From positions 3,250,501 through 3,314,500 of the forward strand of contig NZ_CP014545.1 in assembly GCF_001586275.1 (NCBI RefSeq): 64,000 nucleotides of DNA, written 5' to 3'. Position 1 is the stretch's first letter. The number at the start of each line of letters is the position of its first letter. Source of the stretch: Sphingorhabdus sp. M41 (GTDB lineage: Bacteria; Pseudomonadota; Alphaproteobacteria; Sphingomonadales; Sphingomonadaceae). Positions 17,230 to 26,269 of the stretch are shown piece after piece. Made by a program: the position numbers and the translations under genes. A model generated the notes under the pieces. The model was not told where the DNA came from, ran no database searches, and saw only the letters and a list, made by a program, of their open reading frames with translations.

Positions 17230-17265
17230 TATTACTCTTGACGCATTAGGTAATATCTATATCGT
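17230..17265 (+). promoter_or_regulatory. Promoter with dyad operator before fatty acid hydroxylase 2
   Basis: TATTAC (17230-17235), two bases, TTGACG (-35, 17238-17243), a 16-base spacer containing GTAATATC, then TATCGT (-10, 17260-17265). TATTAC and GTAATA are 14 bases apart. It closely matches the elements at 3601-3636 (minus) and 13851-13886. Confidence 0.6.
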
Positions 17266-17352
17266 ATGTGGTGTCGCCATTGAGAACGACGCCATATGGG
17301 GGAAGAAAACCTGAGGCATTAAGCCGATTTCCGGCTTGATAGGAGGTTTTCT

Positions 17353-18342
17353 ATGGGTCGACCGTCAGATCGCGACACAATATCAGAAAATGCACCGGCC
17401 AGCGCCGCAGCCTCTTATTCAAGCACAATATCCGAACGCAATCCGAACGAGAGCCCGGTCAAGCGAACGGTGATCAACCTTATACCTCCCGCGACTCTGG
17501 TAGCCGTCGTCATGTTCTGGTGGTTTGCGCCGGCATCGGTGACCGAGAGTCCCTGGTCCATTGTAGTGGCCGGCCTTGCAATCAGCTTTTTTGTGTTGGG
17601 TCTGGAACAAGTGTTGGAACGCCACGAAGGCTGGCGTCTGACGCGCAAGGAATTCGCCACAGATCTTTTCTACCTGACCCTCCAATATACCGCGATCGGG
17701 TGGGCGACGGAGACGCTTGCGGACAAGCCGCTGGCCTCGTTCAAGGAATCGATCGGCATCAGCACCGAATGGGCGATGCAGATGCCGTTCCTGTTGCAGG
17801 TCGCCCTGGTGATCTTCCTGTATGAATTCGGCCAGTACTGGATGCACAGGCTGATGCACGACTGGTACCCGGCCTGGCTTACCCACGCGCCGCATCACCA
17901 CATTACCCAGCTCAATGCCATGAAAGGGTCTGTCGGAAATCCGATCGAGCTGTTCCTGATCAGCCTCAGCGTCATTGCGATCTTCGATCTGGACACGGCT
18001 GCGCTGTTCTGCGGCTTCAATGTGCTCACCGTGGTGTCCACTTTTGCCCATGCCAATGTGCGCTCGGACCCGCCCTTGTTCTATTCCTATGTCTTCACCA
18101 CCATCCGGCATCACAGCCTCCACCACACGGCGCTGAGCTACGAGGATACGCGGTGCAATTACGGCAATTCCCTGATCTTGCTCGACCGGATTTTCGGCAC
18201 GTTTCGCGAAGGGGAATCCAAAGAGGTGGGTCAGGATGATCGCAAACGGCTGTCGATCTACGAACAGTTCATCTTCCCGTTCCAACCACTGATCAACAGA
18301 TTCAAGGCCAGGCGCGGCAAACCATCGTCGGCCGATATTTAA
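17353..18342 (+). CDS. Fatty acid hydroxylase / sterol desaturase family protein (copy 2)
   Basis: This is a 329-residue membrane di-iron protein with His clusters HRLMH, HAPHHHITQ and IRHHSLHHT, plus several hydrophobic segments. It parallels copy 1 at 2492-3484 through the whole core (for example YEFGQYWMHR versus FEFGQYWMHR). The first 40 residues are polar and not conserved with copy 1. ATG follows AGGAGG by six bases. Being downstream of its own promoter and 191 bases before a TonB receptor gene, it probably begins a transcript that includes that receptor. The lipid substrate is unknown. Confidence 0.85.
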   Translation: MGRPSDRDTISENAPASAAASYSSTISERNPNESPVKRTVINLIPPATLVAVVMFWWFAPASVTESPWSIVVAGLAISFFVLGLEQVLERHEGWRLTRKEFATDLFYLTLQYTAIGWATETLADKPLASFKESIGISTEWAMQMPFLLQVALVIFLYEFGQYWMHRLMHDWYPAWLTHAPHHHITQLNAMKGSVGNPIELFLISLSVIAIFDLDTAALFCGFNVLTVVSTFAHANVRSDPPLFYSYVFTTIRHHSLHHTALSYEDTRCNYGNSLILLDRIFGTFREGESKEVGQDDRKRLSIYEQFIFPFQPLINRFKARRGKPSSADI

Positions 18343-18533
18343 GGAGGAGAAAGCGTAGAAAAGTAAGTTCGGGATCGCAAAAATCGGGCGGAATCATAAC
18401 CGCAATTTCAGAATTGCCAGCTTGAAAGCCGAATAACGGTAAGCAGGCAACCTGGAAGATCCTCAAGACAAAGTCGCAGGATGAACGACGTACGTCTGGC
18501 CCGCGGGGGCATTTAAAATGAGGGATAAGAATA

Positions 18534-20948
18534 ATGATAAAGGACGCAAGACTCAAGCTGGGCCTGCTTTCAGCAACAATGTTGACCAGCACTATCGTTG
18601 CCACACCTGTTTTCGCACAGGAAATGTCGGAGAATATGGCGGCAGACGATGCCGGTGCCGACAATATGATTATCGTTACCGCGACGCGGCGAGCGACAAC
18701 ACTCATGGAAACGCCCGTCAATATTTCGGTTGTCAGTGCCGAAGACCTTGAACGCAATCGGATCGACGACGTGCGCGATCTCGCAGATTTCACGCCCGGT
18801 TTGACGATTTCGGACACGGGCCCGGGCTCGACTGGTTCGATCGTCCTGCGTGGCCTCAATGCATCGGGCGTAGGCGATGCCGGTAACACCTATGATGACG
18901 CATTGGGCATCTATCTGGGCGAAGTGCCACTCTATTATGACTTCAAGCTAATCGATATCGAGCGCGTCGAGACGCTGCTCGGGCCGCAAGGGACGCTCTA
19001 TGGGCTCGGTACATTGGCCGGCGCGATCCGTTACATTCCAAACCGCCCCAATGCAGCCGAGATCGAAGGAGAAGCGCACGGCCGCGTCTACGCCAAGTCT
19101 CACAGCGACTCCTTCGGTGTCCAGGTTGACGGTATGATCAACATTCCGATCGTGGAGGATCACGTCGCATTCCGTTCGGCCACGGGCTATTATTTCGATC
19201 CCGGCTTCATCGATTATACCACCTTGGTCAAAGAGCCGGGTGTATCGCTTCCGCAACCGGACGGTCCCGACAGCATCTCTGCCGACGGCTATGCAGCAAA
19301 TCTCACCAGGGAGAAGGATCTCAATTACGAACGGACATTCACTACGCGCAACCAGTTGCTGCTACAGACCAGCGAAGACCTGAAGCTGATTCTTACCTAC
19401 GCATATCAGCAGACAAAGACTGGGGGCGGGCAATCAAACAGTGCTGGCGTGCTCGGGACCGGGCGCTACGAGAATGCGAGCCGTTTCACTGAACCGGTCA
19501 AGCGCGATGCTCATCTGGTCAGTGCCGAAGTCAACGCCAATGTCGCGGATATCTTCGATATCGTCGCCACAGGCGCCTATACCGAAGTCAAATATCGGGG
19601 CGAAGGTGACGTAACCGACCTGCTGCTCGACCTTGATTACGATTATGAACTCTTCCCCGCTTTCGCAGCCTGGAATGAGTCAGATACCACACGCAAGCAG
19701 AAGAACGCGGAAATCCGCCTCGTGTCCAGACATGGTGGACCATTCAGCTGGGTGCTCGGCGGCTTTTACAACGAGAATGAATATCAGAGCGATTATGCCG
19801 AACATATACCAAACCACCCGTGGGTGGACGCGGTAAACAATCCGGAAGCGCTAGAATATGTCAGCTATGTTACCTCGAAAGTGACCGAGAAGGCGATCTT
19901 CGGAGAAGGCACGTTCGAGGTTACGCCTGAATGGCAGGTCACTGCCGGAGCGCGCTACTTCAAATATAGCTCCACGATCGCCGGCGCGGCCGCCCTGCCG
20001 GTGCTGGGAGACCCGCTCAGTCCATATGATCTGCCTGTCAACGGCGGAGATGCTGGGGAAGACGGCTGGGTGTGGAAACTCAACACTTCCTATAATTTCA
20101 CCCCGGACCTGATGGCCTATTTCACCTACAGCAAGGGCTATCGTATTGGCGGTCCGAACCGTGTCGCACCTTGCCCGGCTAATATTACGCCCGGTCAGCA
20201 GATCATCTGTGCCCTGCCCGAAGAACTGCAATATGGACCGGATACGACCAAGAATATCGAACTTGGCATGCGGGCGCAATTGTTTGACGACATGTTGTCG
20301 TTCAACTTCAATGTCTTCCAGGTCAAATGGCAAGGGATTCAGGTGAATTCGTCTACGCTCTATGGCGCGACCGGTATCACCGTGAACGGCGGTTCAGCAG
20401 AGTCGAAAGGTTTCGAGACGTCGTTCCGGTTCAAGCCCACTCCTGAGCTGTCGATCCAGGGAACATATTCCTATACCGACGCCAAATTGACAGAGGACGT
20501 GCCCGGTATCATCACCATTCGCGAGACACCGGGTGACTATTCCAACCGGTTTGTTCAACTCGACGCTCTGGCAGGCGATCGCCTGCCCGGCTCGGCCAAG
20601 AACACAGCCAGCCTCGGTGTAACCTATGTCACGCCGGTTATGGATGGCGATCTGATCGCGAACTGGACTGCAACCTATCGCGGGAATGTCGTGTCCCGGA
20701 TTGGTTGGGATCGCGCCTATGGAGACAAGATACCGAGCTATATCCTGAACCGCGCTTCGATCTCATATGACACCGAACGCTTCACTCTCGGCCTGTTTGT
20801 CGACAATGTTTTCGACAAATATGCAGTTGTCTCGGTCGCCAATGATCGCTCACGAATTGGCGTCAATGACGGTGTCGCCGTGCGCTTCTATCGTCAGGCC
20901 ATCGTCAATCCGCGCACCGTCGGCCTCGAGGGACGGATCAAGTTCTGA
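18534..20948 (+). CDS. TonB-dependent outer-membrane receptor
   Basis: This 804-residue receptor has a signal peptide ending near VFAQ. A plug domain follows, with IIVTATRRATTLMETPVNIS, VLRGLNASG and GPQGTLYGLGTLAGAIRY. The C-terminal barrel ends in the aromatic RIKF typical for outer-membrane assembly. Such receptors import scarce or large ligands using the TonB-ExbBD proton motive force. It follows the second fatty acid hydroxylase by 191 bases and ends at a strong hairpin. A ligand related to the lipid or MBL enzymes upstream is possible but unproven. The ribosome site is a GAGGGATAAG stretch. Confidence 0.92.
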   Translation: MIKDARLKLGLLSATMLTSTIVATPVFAQEMSENMAADDAGADNMIIVTATRRATTLMETPVNISVVSAEDLERNRIDDVRDLADFTPGLTISDTGPGSTGSIVLRGLNASGVGDAGNTYDDALGIYLGEVPLYYDFKLIDIERVETLLGPQGTLYGLGTLAGAIRYIPNRPNAAEIEGEAHGRVYAKSHSDSFGVQVDGMINIPIVEDHVAFRSATGYYFDPGFIDYTTLVKEPGVSLPQPDGPDSISADGYAANLTREKDLNYERTFTTRNQLLLQTSEDLKLILTYAYQQTKTGGGQSNSAGVLGTGRYENASRFTEPVKRDAHLVSAEVNANVADIFDIVATGAYTEVKYRGEGDVTDLLLDLDYDYELFPAFAAWNESDTTRKQKNAEIRLVSRHGGPFSWVLGGFYNENEYQSDYAEHIPNHPWVDAVNNPEALEYVSYVTSKVTEKAIFGEGTFEVTPEWQVTAGARYFKYSSTIAGAAALPVLGDPLSPYDLPVNGGDAGEDGWVWKLNTSYNFTPDLMAYFTYSKGYRIGGPNRVAPCPANITPGQQIICALPEELQYGPDTTKNIELGMRAQLFDDMLSFNFNVFQVKWQGIQVNSSTLYGATGITVNGGSAESKGFETSFRFKPTPELSIQGTYSYTDAKLTEDVPGIITIRETPGDYSNRFVQLDALAGDRLPGSAKNTASLGVTYVTPVMDGDLIANWTATYRGNVVSRIGWDRAYGDKIPSYILNRASISYDTERFTLGLFVDNVFDKYAVVSVANDRSRIGVNDGVAVRFYRQAIVNPRTVGLEGRIKF

Positions 20949-20977
20949 CCGTCTGCGTTCACGCATGAAGGGGAGAG

Positions 20978-21005
20978 GGCACCTGTCGGACACGACAGGT
21001 GCCCT
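20978..21005. terminator. Bidirectional terminator-like hairpin
   Basis: GGGCACCTGTCG (20978-20989), loop GACA, then CGACAGGTGCCC (20994-21005) form a perfect 12-bp stem between two convergent genes (stops at 20948 and 21056). Only TT follows, so termination may need Rho, but position and strength fit a shared terminator. Confidence 0.6.
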
Positions 21006-21055
21006 TGCCATATTGGCGACAGGTTTCGCTTCGGGCCCACCGGCGCAGCGTCACT

Positions 21056-22621
21056 CTAGTCTATCGGGATGGAATGCTGCTCGAAAAAGATGCGTGCCGG
21101 CTGCAATGCCGCTTCGTGCGTGCGCCATTTGCCGACTCCGTCCGCATTGATGGGACGCCGAACCTGTGCGGCGCTGGGCGTCGCCACGGCCGCACTATTT
21201 TCGTGGAACGTCAGGCAGGATTCATTCCATTCGAGGTCACAATGTTCCAGCAGCAGCCGGGTCTGTCCTTCCTGATCCGCGACCAGCGCTTCGTAGGATA
21301 GCTGCAGCACCAGACCAGGAAACAACCTGTCCCACATCGCCATCAGCCGATCAAAGCGCTCATAATAGCGTGCCGTGTCGAGCAGATCGTATGAATAGGC
21401 GTAATATGCGGACTGGCTGGCGAAAAGATTCTTGTAGTTGCTCCAGACCGTATCCATCGGATTGCGGCGCAGACAGACGATTTTCGCATGCGGCAGCGCG
21501 CGTGCAATATGACCGATATAGAGAAAATTGGCCGGCAGCTTGTCTGTAAACCGTGCGGTACCTTCATGCCGATGGTGACCGGCCTGGGCGAGATAGAGGT
21601 CACCAATCTTGGCCGGATCAATGTCGCAACTTGCCATGACCGTCGCCGGATCAATGACGGTACGCGATGATGTGGCCGCCAGCCGCTTGACCGCAAGCGG
21701 CATGGCTTGCATTTCTCCCGCCGATTCCACATCGGGATGGGAAGAGAGAATTCGATCGACGAGCGTCGTTCCGGTGCGGGGCATTCCGACTATGAAGATC
21801 GGTGCTTTCTCGGGATTTCCTGCGCCGGGCAAGGCTTTACACCTGGGCTCAGTGAACAGGGTTTCGATCGCGTCGAAAATCGCGTCGTCCTGAGCGAAAT
21901 CATATCGTAGCGAACGCTTGTGCTCGTCATTGGCAGCGGCAAGATAGGTGAATGCCTCAGGGTCGCCGATGTCTTCCAGTTCCTTTGCCAGCGCATAACG
22001 AATGCGCAGACCGTCACCCGGTTTTTGAGACTCGGAGAGAGCGGTTTTCAATCTGGATATATGGTTGACATCTGCAGTCTGGCGGGACGCGATAGCGAGG
22101 GCATAATGGGCCCGCGCATTGCCGGGATCTGCAGCGAGAATGGCCTCGTAATGAGTCAGGGCATCCTGAATCCGCCCGGTGAAGCTGCTCGCCGCCGCAA
22201 GATTGTAACGATAGTCGAGATTGTCCGGGTCGGCCGCAACCGCAGATCTGAAAGGCTCAACCGAACCCTCATGGTCTCCGAGCCGGGTGAAAACGCAGCC
22301 GATCGTATCGCATGTCCGCGCGTCGCCAGGCTTCATGGCCATCGCTTTTCGTGCGGCAGCAGCGGCTTCGCCGTCACGCCGCAGCAGGATCAGCAGCTTC
22401 GCCAGCTGTGCCAGATGTTCCGCCTCGGGTCCGCGCTCTACCGCAGCCTCGACAAGCGGTATGGCTTTGCCGATCTGACCGGCTTCGGCGGCAGCAATCC
22501 CCAGCAGGAAATAACCTGCAGGCTCATCCTCGTCCGCCGATATCATGGCTTTGGCAGCGGCCGCAGCAGCCGGTATATCGCCGCGCTTCAAGGCTTCCCT
22601 CGCTTGCGCTTCCGGCGTCAA
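21056..22621 (-). CDS. TPR-containing sulfotransferase
   Basis: This is a 521-residue protein. Residues 1-240 are tetratricopeptide-like repeats rich in Ala and Leu (for example AGQIGKAIPLVEAAVERG, DARTCDTIGCVFTRLGDHEG, DPGNARAHYALA). Residues 250-521 form a sulfotransferase domain with the PAPS 5'-phosphosulfate loop IFIVGMPRTGTTLVDRIL and a 3'-phosphate element VCLRRNPMDTVWSNYKN. It would move sulfate from PAPS to a hydroxyl or amine on a protein, sugar or lipid. No signal peptide is visible, so it is cytoplasmic. It is convergent with the TonB receptor. Fusions of this kind are common in marine alphaproteobacteria beside TonB receptors; the substrate is unknown. Confidence 0.85.
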   Translation of the reverse strand: MTPEAQAREALKRGDIPAAAAAAKAMISADEDEPAGYFLLGIAAAEAGQIGKAIPLVEAAVERGPEAEHLAQLAKLLILLRRDGEAAAAARKAMAMKPGDARTCDTIGCVFTRLGDHEGSVEPFRSAVAADPDNLDYRYNLAAASSFTGRIQDALTHYEAILAADPGNARAHYALAIASRQTADVNHISRLKTALSESQKPGDGLRIRYALAKELEDIGDPEAFTYLAAANDEHKRSLRYDFAQDDAIFDAIETLFTEPRCKALPGAGNPEKAPIFIVGMPRTGTTLVDRILSSHPDVESAGEMQAMPLAVKRLAATSSRTVIDPATVMASCDIDPAKIGDLYLAQAGHHRHEGTARFTDKLPANFLYIGHIARALPHAKIVCLRRNPMDTVWSNYKNLFASQSAYYAYSYDLLDTARYYERFDRLMAMWDRLFPGLVLQLSYEALVADQEGQTRLLLEHCDLEWNESCLTFHENSAAVATPSAAQVRRPINADGVGKWRTHEAALQPARIFFEQHSIPID

Positions 22622-22942
22622 GACGGGATCGCAATCCAGGGATTGTTGTTGACCATGGCTGGCTCCGGATGCGTCGATCGGGATTGCACTGCTAGATATT
22701 CCATTGGCTTTTCTTATTAGTCGCTAAACGGGCACTGTCAAAGCAAACTGGCTGCTCCGAACAGCCACCGCCGTCAGGATTTGCCCCGGCCGATCACAAG
22801 CAAGCAGGGCGAAGAAACATGCAATCGATCACCTGGCCGTAATAAATAACCTTCTTTTCGTAATAAATTATGATAGGTTGAGTCAACATAGCGCGCGGAT
22901 CGATAATATCCTGTTTTACGGCCATATTTGAAGAGGTTTGAA
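22622..22942. promoter_or_regulatory. Divergent control region before the first molybdenum hydroxylase
   Basis: In this 321-bp gap CGTAATAAAT occurs twice as a direct repeat, at 22838-22847 and 22859-22868, 21 bases apart (two helical turns). A short palindrome GTTGA-G-TCAAC spans 22877-22887 and overlaps a possible -35 TTGAGT (22878-22883). GATAAT (22902-22907) fits as -10 with an 18-base spacer. The repeat contains GTAATA, the same half-site as the dyads at 3.6, 13.9 and 17.2 kb. Confidence 0.45.
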
Positions 22943-25327
22943 ATGTTCCTGGAAGAGATTGGAATCAATCCCTGGCAGGAGAAAAATCCGATGGGGGCCG
23001 AACAGTCCCCTGCCATTGTCAATCTTACGCGCCGCGGATTCGTTGCTGGAGCCGGCCTGTTGGTTGTCGCTGTGACGTTGGCGGGATGTTCCGGCAGCAC
23101 GGAACCCGTCATCGATGCGAATGCTATGGATATTCCCGAAGCAGGTCCCAGCCCGCTTACCGATGTGGAAGGGGGCGATGCGACGCCCGCATTATGGATT
23201 GCGATTGAAAAAGATGGCACGGTCAGGATTACCTGCCATCGCTCGGAAATGGGGCAGCAAATCTGGACCGCCATGGCGCAGATAATTGCCGATGAACTGG
23301 AGGCGGACTGGGAAAATGTCACAATCGTTCAGGCCGAAGGTCATGAACGCTATGGCGACCAGAATACGGACGGATCGCGTTCGGTTCGCTATAATTTTCA
23401 CCGGCTGCGGCTGGCTGGCGCGGCGATGAGACAAATGCTGGTCGCTGCTGCGGCCCTATATTGGAAACTGGACCCTGCTCGGTGTAGCGCCGCTGCAGGC
23501 AAAGTCTCGAACAGCGAAAATGGCGATATCCTGTCCTACGGCAATCTGGCCGGGCTTGCCGCCAAGCTGCAGGTTCCGGCAGAATCCGATATTGTCATGA
23601 AGGAGCCGAAGGACTGGCGCTTCATAAACCAGGACATATCTTCGCTGACTGTCCCGAAGATCACCAGAGGGGAAGGGACATTTGGCATTGATGTCAATGT
23701 GCCGGACATGGTCCACGCCGTCATAGCCAGGCCACCCCAGGTCTTTGGCCGAACCGGCACGGTCGAAGACGTCAGGGCGCTGGCCATTCCCGGTGTTCTG
23801 AAAATAGTGAAGCTGCCGGATGCGAAGCCGCCCGCAATGTTTCAGCCGCTCGGCGGTGTAGCGGTAATCGGGGTCGATACATGGGCGGCGATCCAGGGAC
23901 GAAATGCGCTGGAGGTCGAATGGCTTGACGGACCCAATGCCGATTATGACTCAGCCAAATTTCGCCGGGCAATGGAAACAAAGGCGAGGCAGCCCGGCAC
24001 CATTCGCCGCAGCCGGGGCAATGTCGGGACAGCGCTGGCTGCTGCCGACAAAATCATCGCCGCCGAATATTATACCCCCCATCTCTCGCAATCGCCGATG
24101 GAACCTCCTGCAGCTACCGCGCGCTGGACCGGTGAGAAGCTCGAATGCTGGGCCTGTGTGCAGGATCCGCAGGCGACCCGGCAGACATTGGCCGATTTGC
24201 TGGACATCGATAAGGAAAATATAACCGTCAACGCCACCTGGCTGGGTGGCGCGTTCGGGCGCAAATCCAAACCGGATTTTGTAGTCGAGGCGGCTCTGTT
24301 GGCGCGGCAAGTGGGCAAGCCGGTCAAGGTGACATGGACCAGGGAGGATGAGATCCGCCATGGCTTCTATCATACCGCGAGCGCGCAAAGGCTTGAAGCC
24401 GGGCTGGATGGTGAAGGCAAATGTATCACCTATCGTCATCGCTCTGTATTCCCGCCCATTGGTTCGACATTCAACGCCGGCATGGACGCGCCATCCGATG
24501 GTGAAATGGGCATGGGCGCGACCGATGTTCCGTTCGCGATCCCGAATTTGCAAGTCGAATCCGGCACTGCCAAGGGCCATTTGCGTATCGGCTGGTTGCG
24601 GTCTGTTGCCAATATCTACCACGCCTTCGCGGTCCAGAGCTTTGCCGCGGAAATCGCGCATGCCGCGGGGCGCGACCAGAAGGACTATCTGCTCGAACTG
24701 ATCGGCGAACCCAGGCTGGTCGATCCCAATGCAGAGCAGGCAAGCTTCAAGAATTATGGTGGGGCGAGTGCAGACTATCCCATCGACACCGGCCGTCTGG
24801 CCAAGGTCGCCAGGCAAGCCGCCAAAATGGCCAAATGGGGACGGCAACTTCCCGATGGGCACGGTCTGGGCATCGCGGTCCACCGGTCATTTCTCACCTA
24901 TGTCGCGACCGTGATCGAGGTGAAGGTGACAGCGGACGGAACGCTGACCATTCCCGGCATATGGCTGGCGGTTGATGCCGGAACAGTCATCAATCCCCGT
25001 CACACAAGAGCGCAAATGGAAGGCGGAACAATCTTTGGCCTGTCGAACGCTCTGTACGGGGAGATCACCGCCAAAAATGGTGCTGTGGTGCAGGATAATT
25101 TCCCGACTTGGCGAGTCATGCGGATGAGCGAGGCGCCGAGAATTTTCGAAGTCGAAATCATCGCATCCAGCAGCCCGCCTGCGGGCGTAGGCGAGCCGCC
25201 GACGCCGCCTGCGGCACCGGCGCTGGCCAATGCGATTTTCAATGCAACCGGACAGCGTTTCAGGACCCTGCCGCTGATCGGGCCAAATCGCGACAAACTG
25301 GACCTTTCGGCAATCACCAAAAGCTGA
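22943..25327 (+). CDS. Molybdopterin-binding large subunit, isoquinoline 1-oxidoreductase / aldehyde oxidase type (first copy)
   Basis: This is a roughly 794-residue catalytic subunit of a xanthine-oxidase-family molybdenum hydroxylase. A twin-arginine signal (NLTRRGFVAGAGLLVVAVTLAGC) directs folded export; the Cys after LAG could be a lipobox. Molybdopterin-binding stretches include MGQQIWTAMAQIIADELEADW, SPMEPPAATARW, GGAFGRKSKPDFVVEAALLA and GVGEPPTPPAAPALANAIF, with the catalytic Glu presumably in GVGEPP. ATG at 22943 follows AGAGG by six bases; ATG at 22991, with a strong AGGAG site, is an equally good start. It hydroxylates a carbon next to nitrogen or an aldehyde; the substrate is unknown. 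The iron-sulfur subunit follows. Confidence 0.87.
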   Translation: MFLEEIGINPWQEKNPMGAEQSPAIVNLTRRGFVAGAGLLVVAVTLAGCSGSTEPVIDANAMDIPEAGPSPLTDVEGGDATPALWIAIEKDGTVRITCHRSEMGQQIWTAMAQIIADELEADWENVTIVQAEGHERYGDQNTDGSRSVRYNFHRLRLAGAAMRQMLVAAAALYWKLDPARCSAAAGKVSNSENGDILSYGNLAGLAAKLQVPAESDIVMKEPKDWRFINQDISSLTVPKITRGEGTFGIDVNVPDMVHAVIARPPQVFGRTGTVEDVRALAIPGVLKIVKLPDAKPPAMFQPLGGVAVIGVDTWAAIQGRNALEVEWLDGPNADYDSAKFRRAMETKARQPGTIRRSRGNVGTALAAADKIIAAEYYTPHLSQSPMEPPAATARWTGEKLECWACVQDPQATRQTLADLLDIDKENITVNATWLGGAFGRKSKPDFVVEAALLARQVGKPVKVTWTREDEIRHGFYHTASAQRLEAGLDGEGKCITYRHRSVFPPIGSTFNAGMDAPSDGEMGMGATDVPFAIPNLQVESGTAKGHLRIGWLRSVANIYHAFAVQSFAAEIAHAAGRDQKDYLLELIGEPRLVDPNAEQASFKNYGGASADYPIDTGRLAKVARQAAKMAKWGRQLPDGHGLGIAVHRSFLTYVATVIEVKVTADGTLTIPGIWLAVDAGTVINPRHTRAQMEGGTIFGLSNALYGEITAKNGAVVQDNFPTWRVMRMSEAPRIFEVEIIASSSPPAGVGEPPTPPAAPALANAIFNATGQRFRTLPLIGPNRDKLDLSAITKS

Positions 25328-25341
25328 TTGAGGAGCATATC

Positions 25342-25797
25342 ATGGCGACCATATTGAACATAAACGGCAAGAAGGAGACGGTTGATGCGGCCGCAGGCAC
25401 ACCCTTGCTCTGGGTATTGCGCGATCATCTCGAAATGACCGGCACCAAATTCGGCTGCGGCATAGCGCAATGTGGCGCTTGCACGGTTCATGTCGACGGT
25501 GCGCCCACCCGGGCCTGCATCACGCCGCATGACAGTCTCGACAATGCCAAGATCACAACGATCGAGGGCTTGGCAGGAGCCGCTGCGGACGTGATCCGCG
25601 AGACATGGGTCGAGAATGATGTACCCCAATGCGGCTATTGCCAATCCGGTCAGATATTGGCGGCAACCGCTTTGCTTGCCGAAAACCCCAGTCCGACGGA
25701 TGCCGATATTGACGCCGCAATGAGTGGCAATCTCTGTCGATGCGCGACCTATATGAGCATCAGGCGTGCGATCAAACAGGCGGCAGGGAAACTCTAG
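25342..25797 (+). CDS. [2Fe-2S] subunit of molybdenum hydroxylase (first copy)
   Basis: The 151-residue protein has two [2Fe-2S] clusters typical of CoxS/IorA proteins. An N-terminal plant-ferredoxin-like site is [16 protein letters not shown] with a later Cys (TRACIT). A C-terminal helical site has CGYCQSGQ and CRCATY. It passes electrons from the molybdenum centre in the preceding large subunit to an external acceptor. It lacks its own export signal and is presumably co-exported with the Tat-signal-bearing partner. ATG at 25342 is preceded by TTGAGGAGC, 14 bases after the partner's stop. Subunit order (large then small) is the reverse of the second copy at 54.2 kb. Confidence 0.92.
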   Translation: MATILNINGKKETVDAAAGTPLLWVLRDHLEMTGTKFGCGIAQCGACTVHVDGAPTRACITPHDSLDNAKITTIEGLAGAAADVIRETWVENDVPQCGYCQSGQILAATALLAENPSPTDADIDAAMSGNLCRCATYMSIRRAIKQAAGKL

Positions 25798-26269
25798 CCC
25801 TTTGAAGAGAGTGAACAGAGCGCGGCAAATGGCCCCTGTCAGGAACGAGGCAAGATCTTTGGAAAGACCACTTCGGATCGTAAAGCGGCTCGCTTAGGCA
25901 AATCGACCAAAAGTCGAACATGAGGGGATGATCAATCTTCGACTCGTCCCGCCAGCGCTTCCGACCTAATATTCCTGTTGCGGCCATTGGCTGACCGGAG
26001 TCTCGCAACAAGATGCGGCCCTTCACTCTCGCGATACGGATAGCAGCAACAGCTATAGCCATATCATGGTTCAAACAGTGTCCTTATTGCTGTTTTTATA
26101 ATCCAATCAAAGCCTTGCCGCAAAAGAACTGGTAAAATTCTATAGTAAAATGCCGATATTCGATGTGAATATTTGTCTTAAACGGCCAACTAACCTGATC
26201 ACACTTGAATTTGTTAACCACCCTGGTGCGATATGAGCCCAAATTCTGGCTCCAGCAGGAAAACAGATA
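25798..26269. other. Intergenic region, 472 bp
   Basis: I see no supported gene. A TATAAT hexamer lies at 26097-26102 in an AT-rich stretch and could be the -10 of the glycosyltransferase promoter, but no good -35 is placed. An AGCAGGAAAA ribosome site precedes the GTG start at 26270. No hairpin with a T tract ends the molybdenum hydroxylase genes. Confidence 0.4.

Larger units (their letters stand above)
17044..17352. other. Intergenic region with hairpins and a promoter
   Basis: This 309-bp gap contains no gene. It holds a long imperfect hairpin at 17077-17120, a terminator-like hairpin at 17161-17206, a promoter with dyad operator at 17230-17265 and a strong AGGAGG ribosome site at 17341-17346 for the downstream gene. 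Confidence 0.6.
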
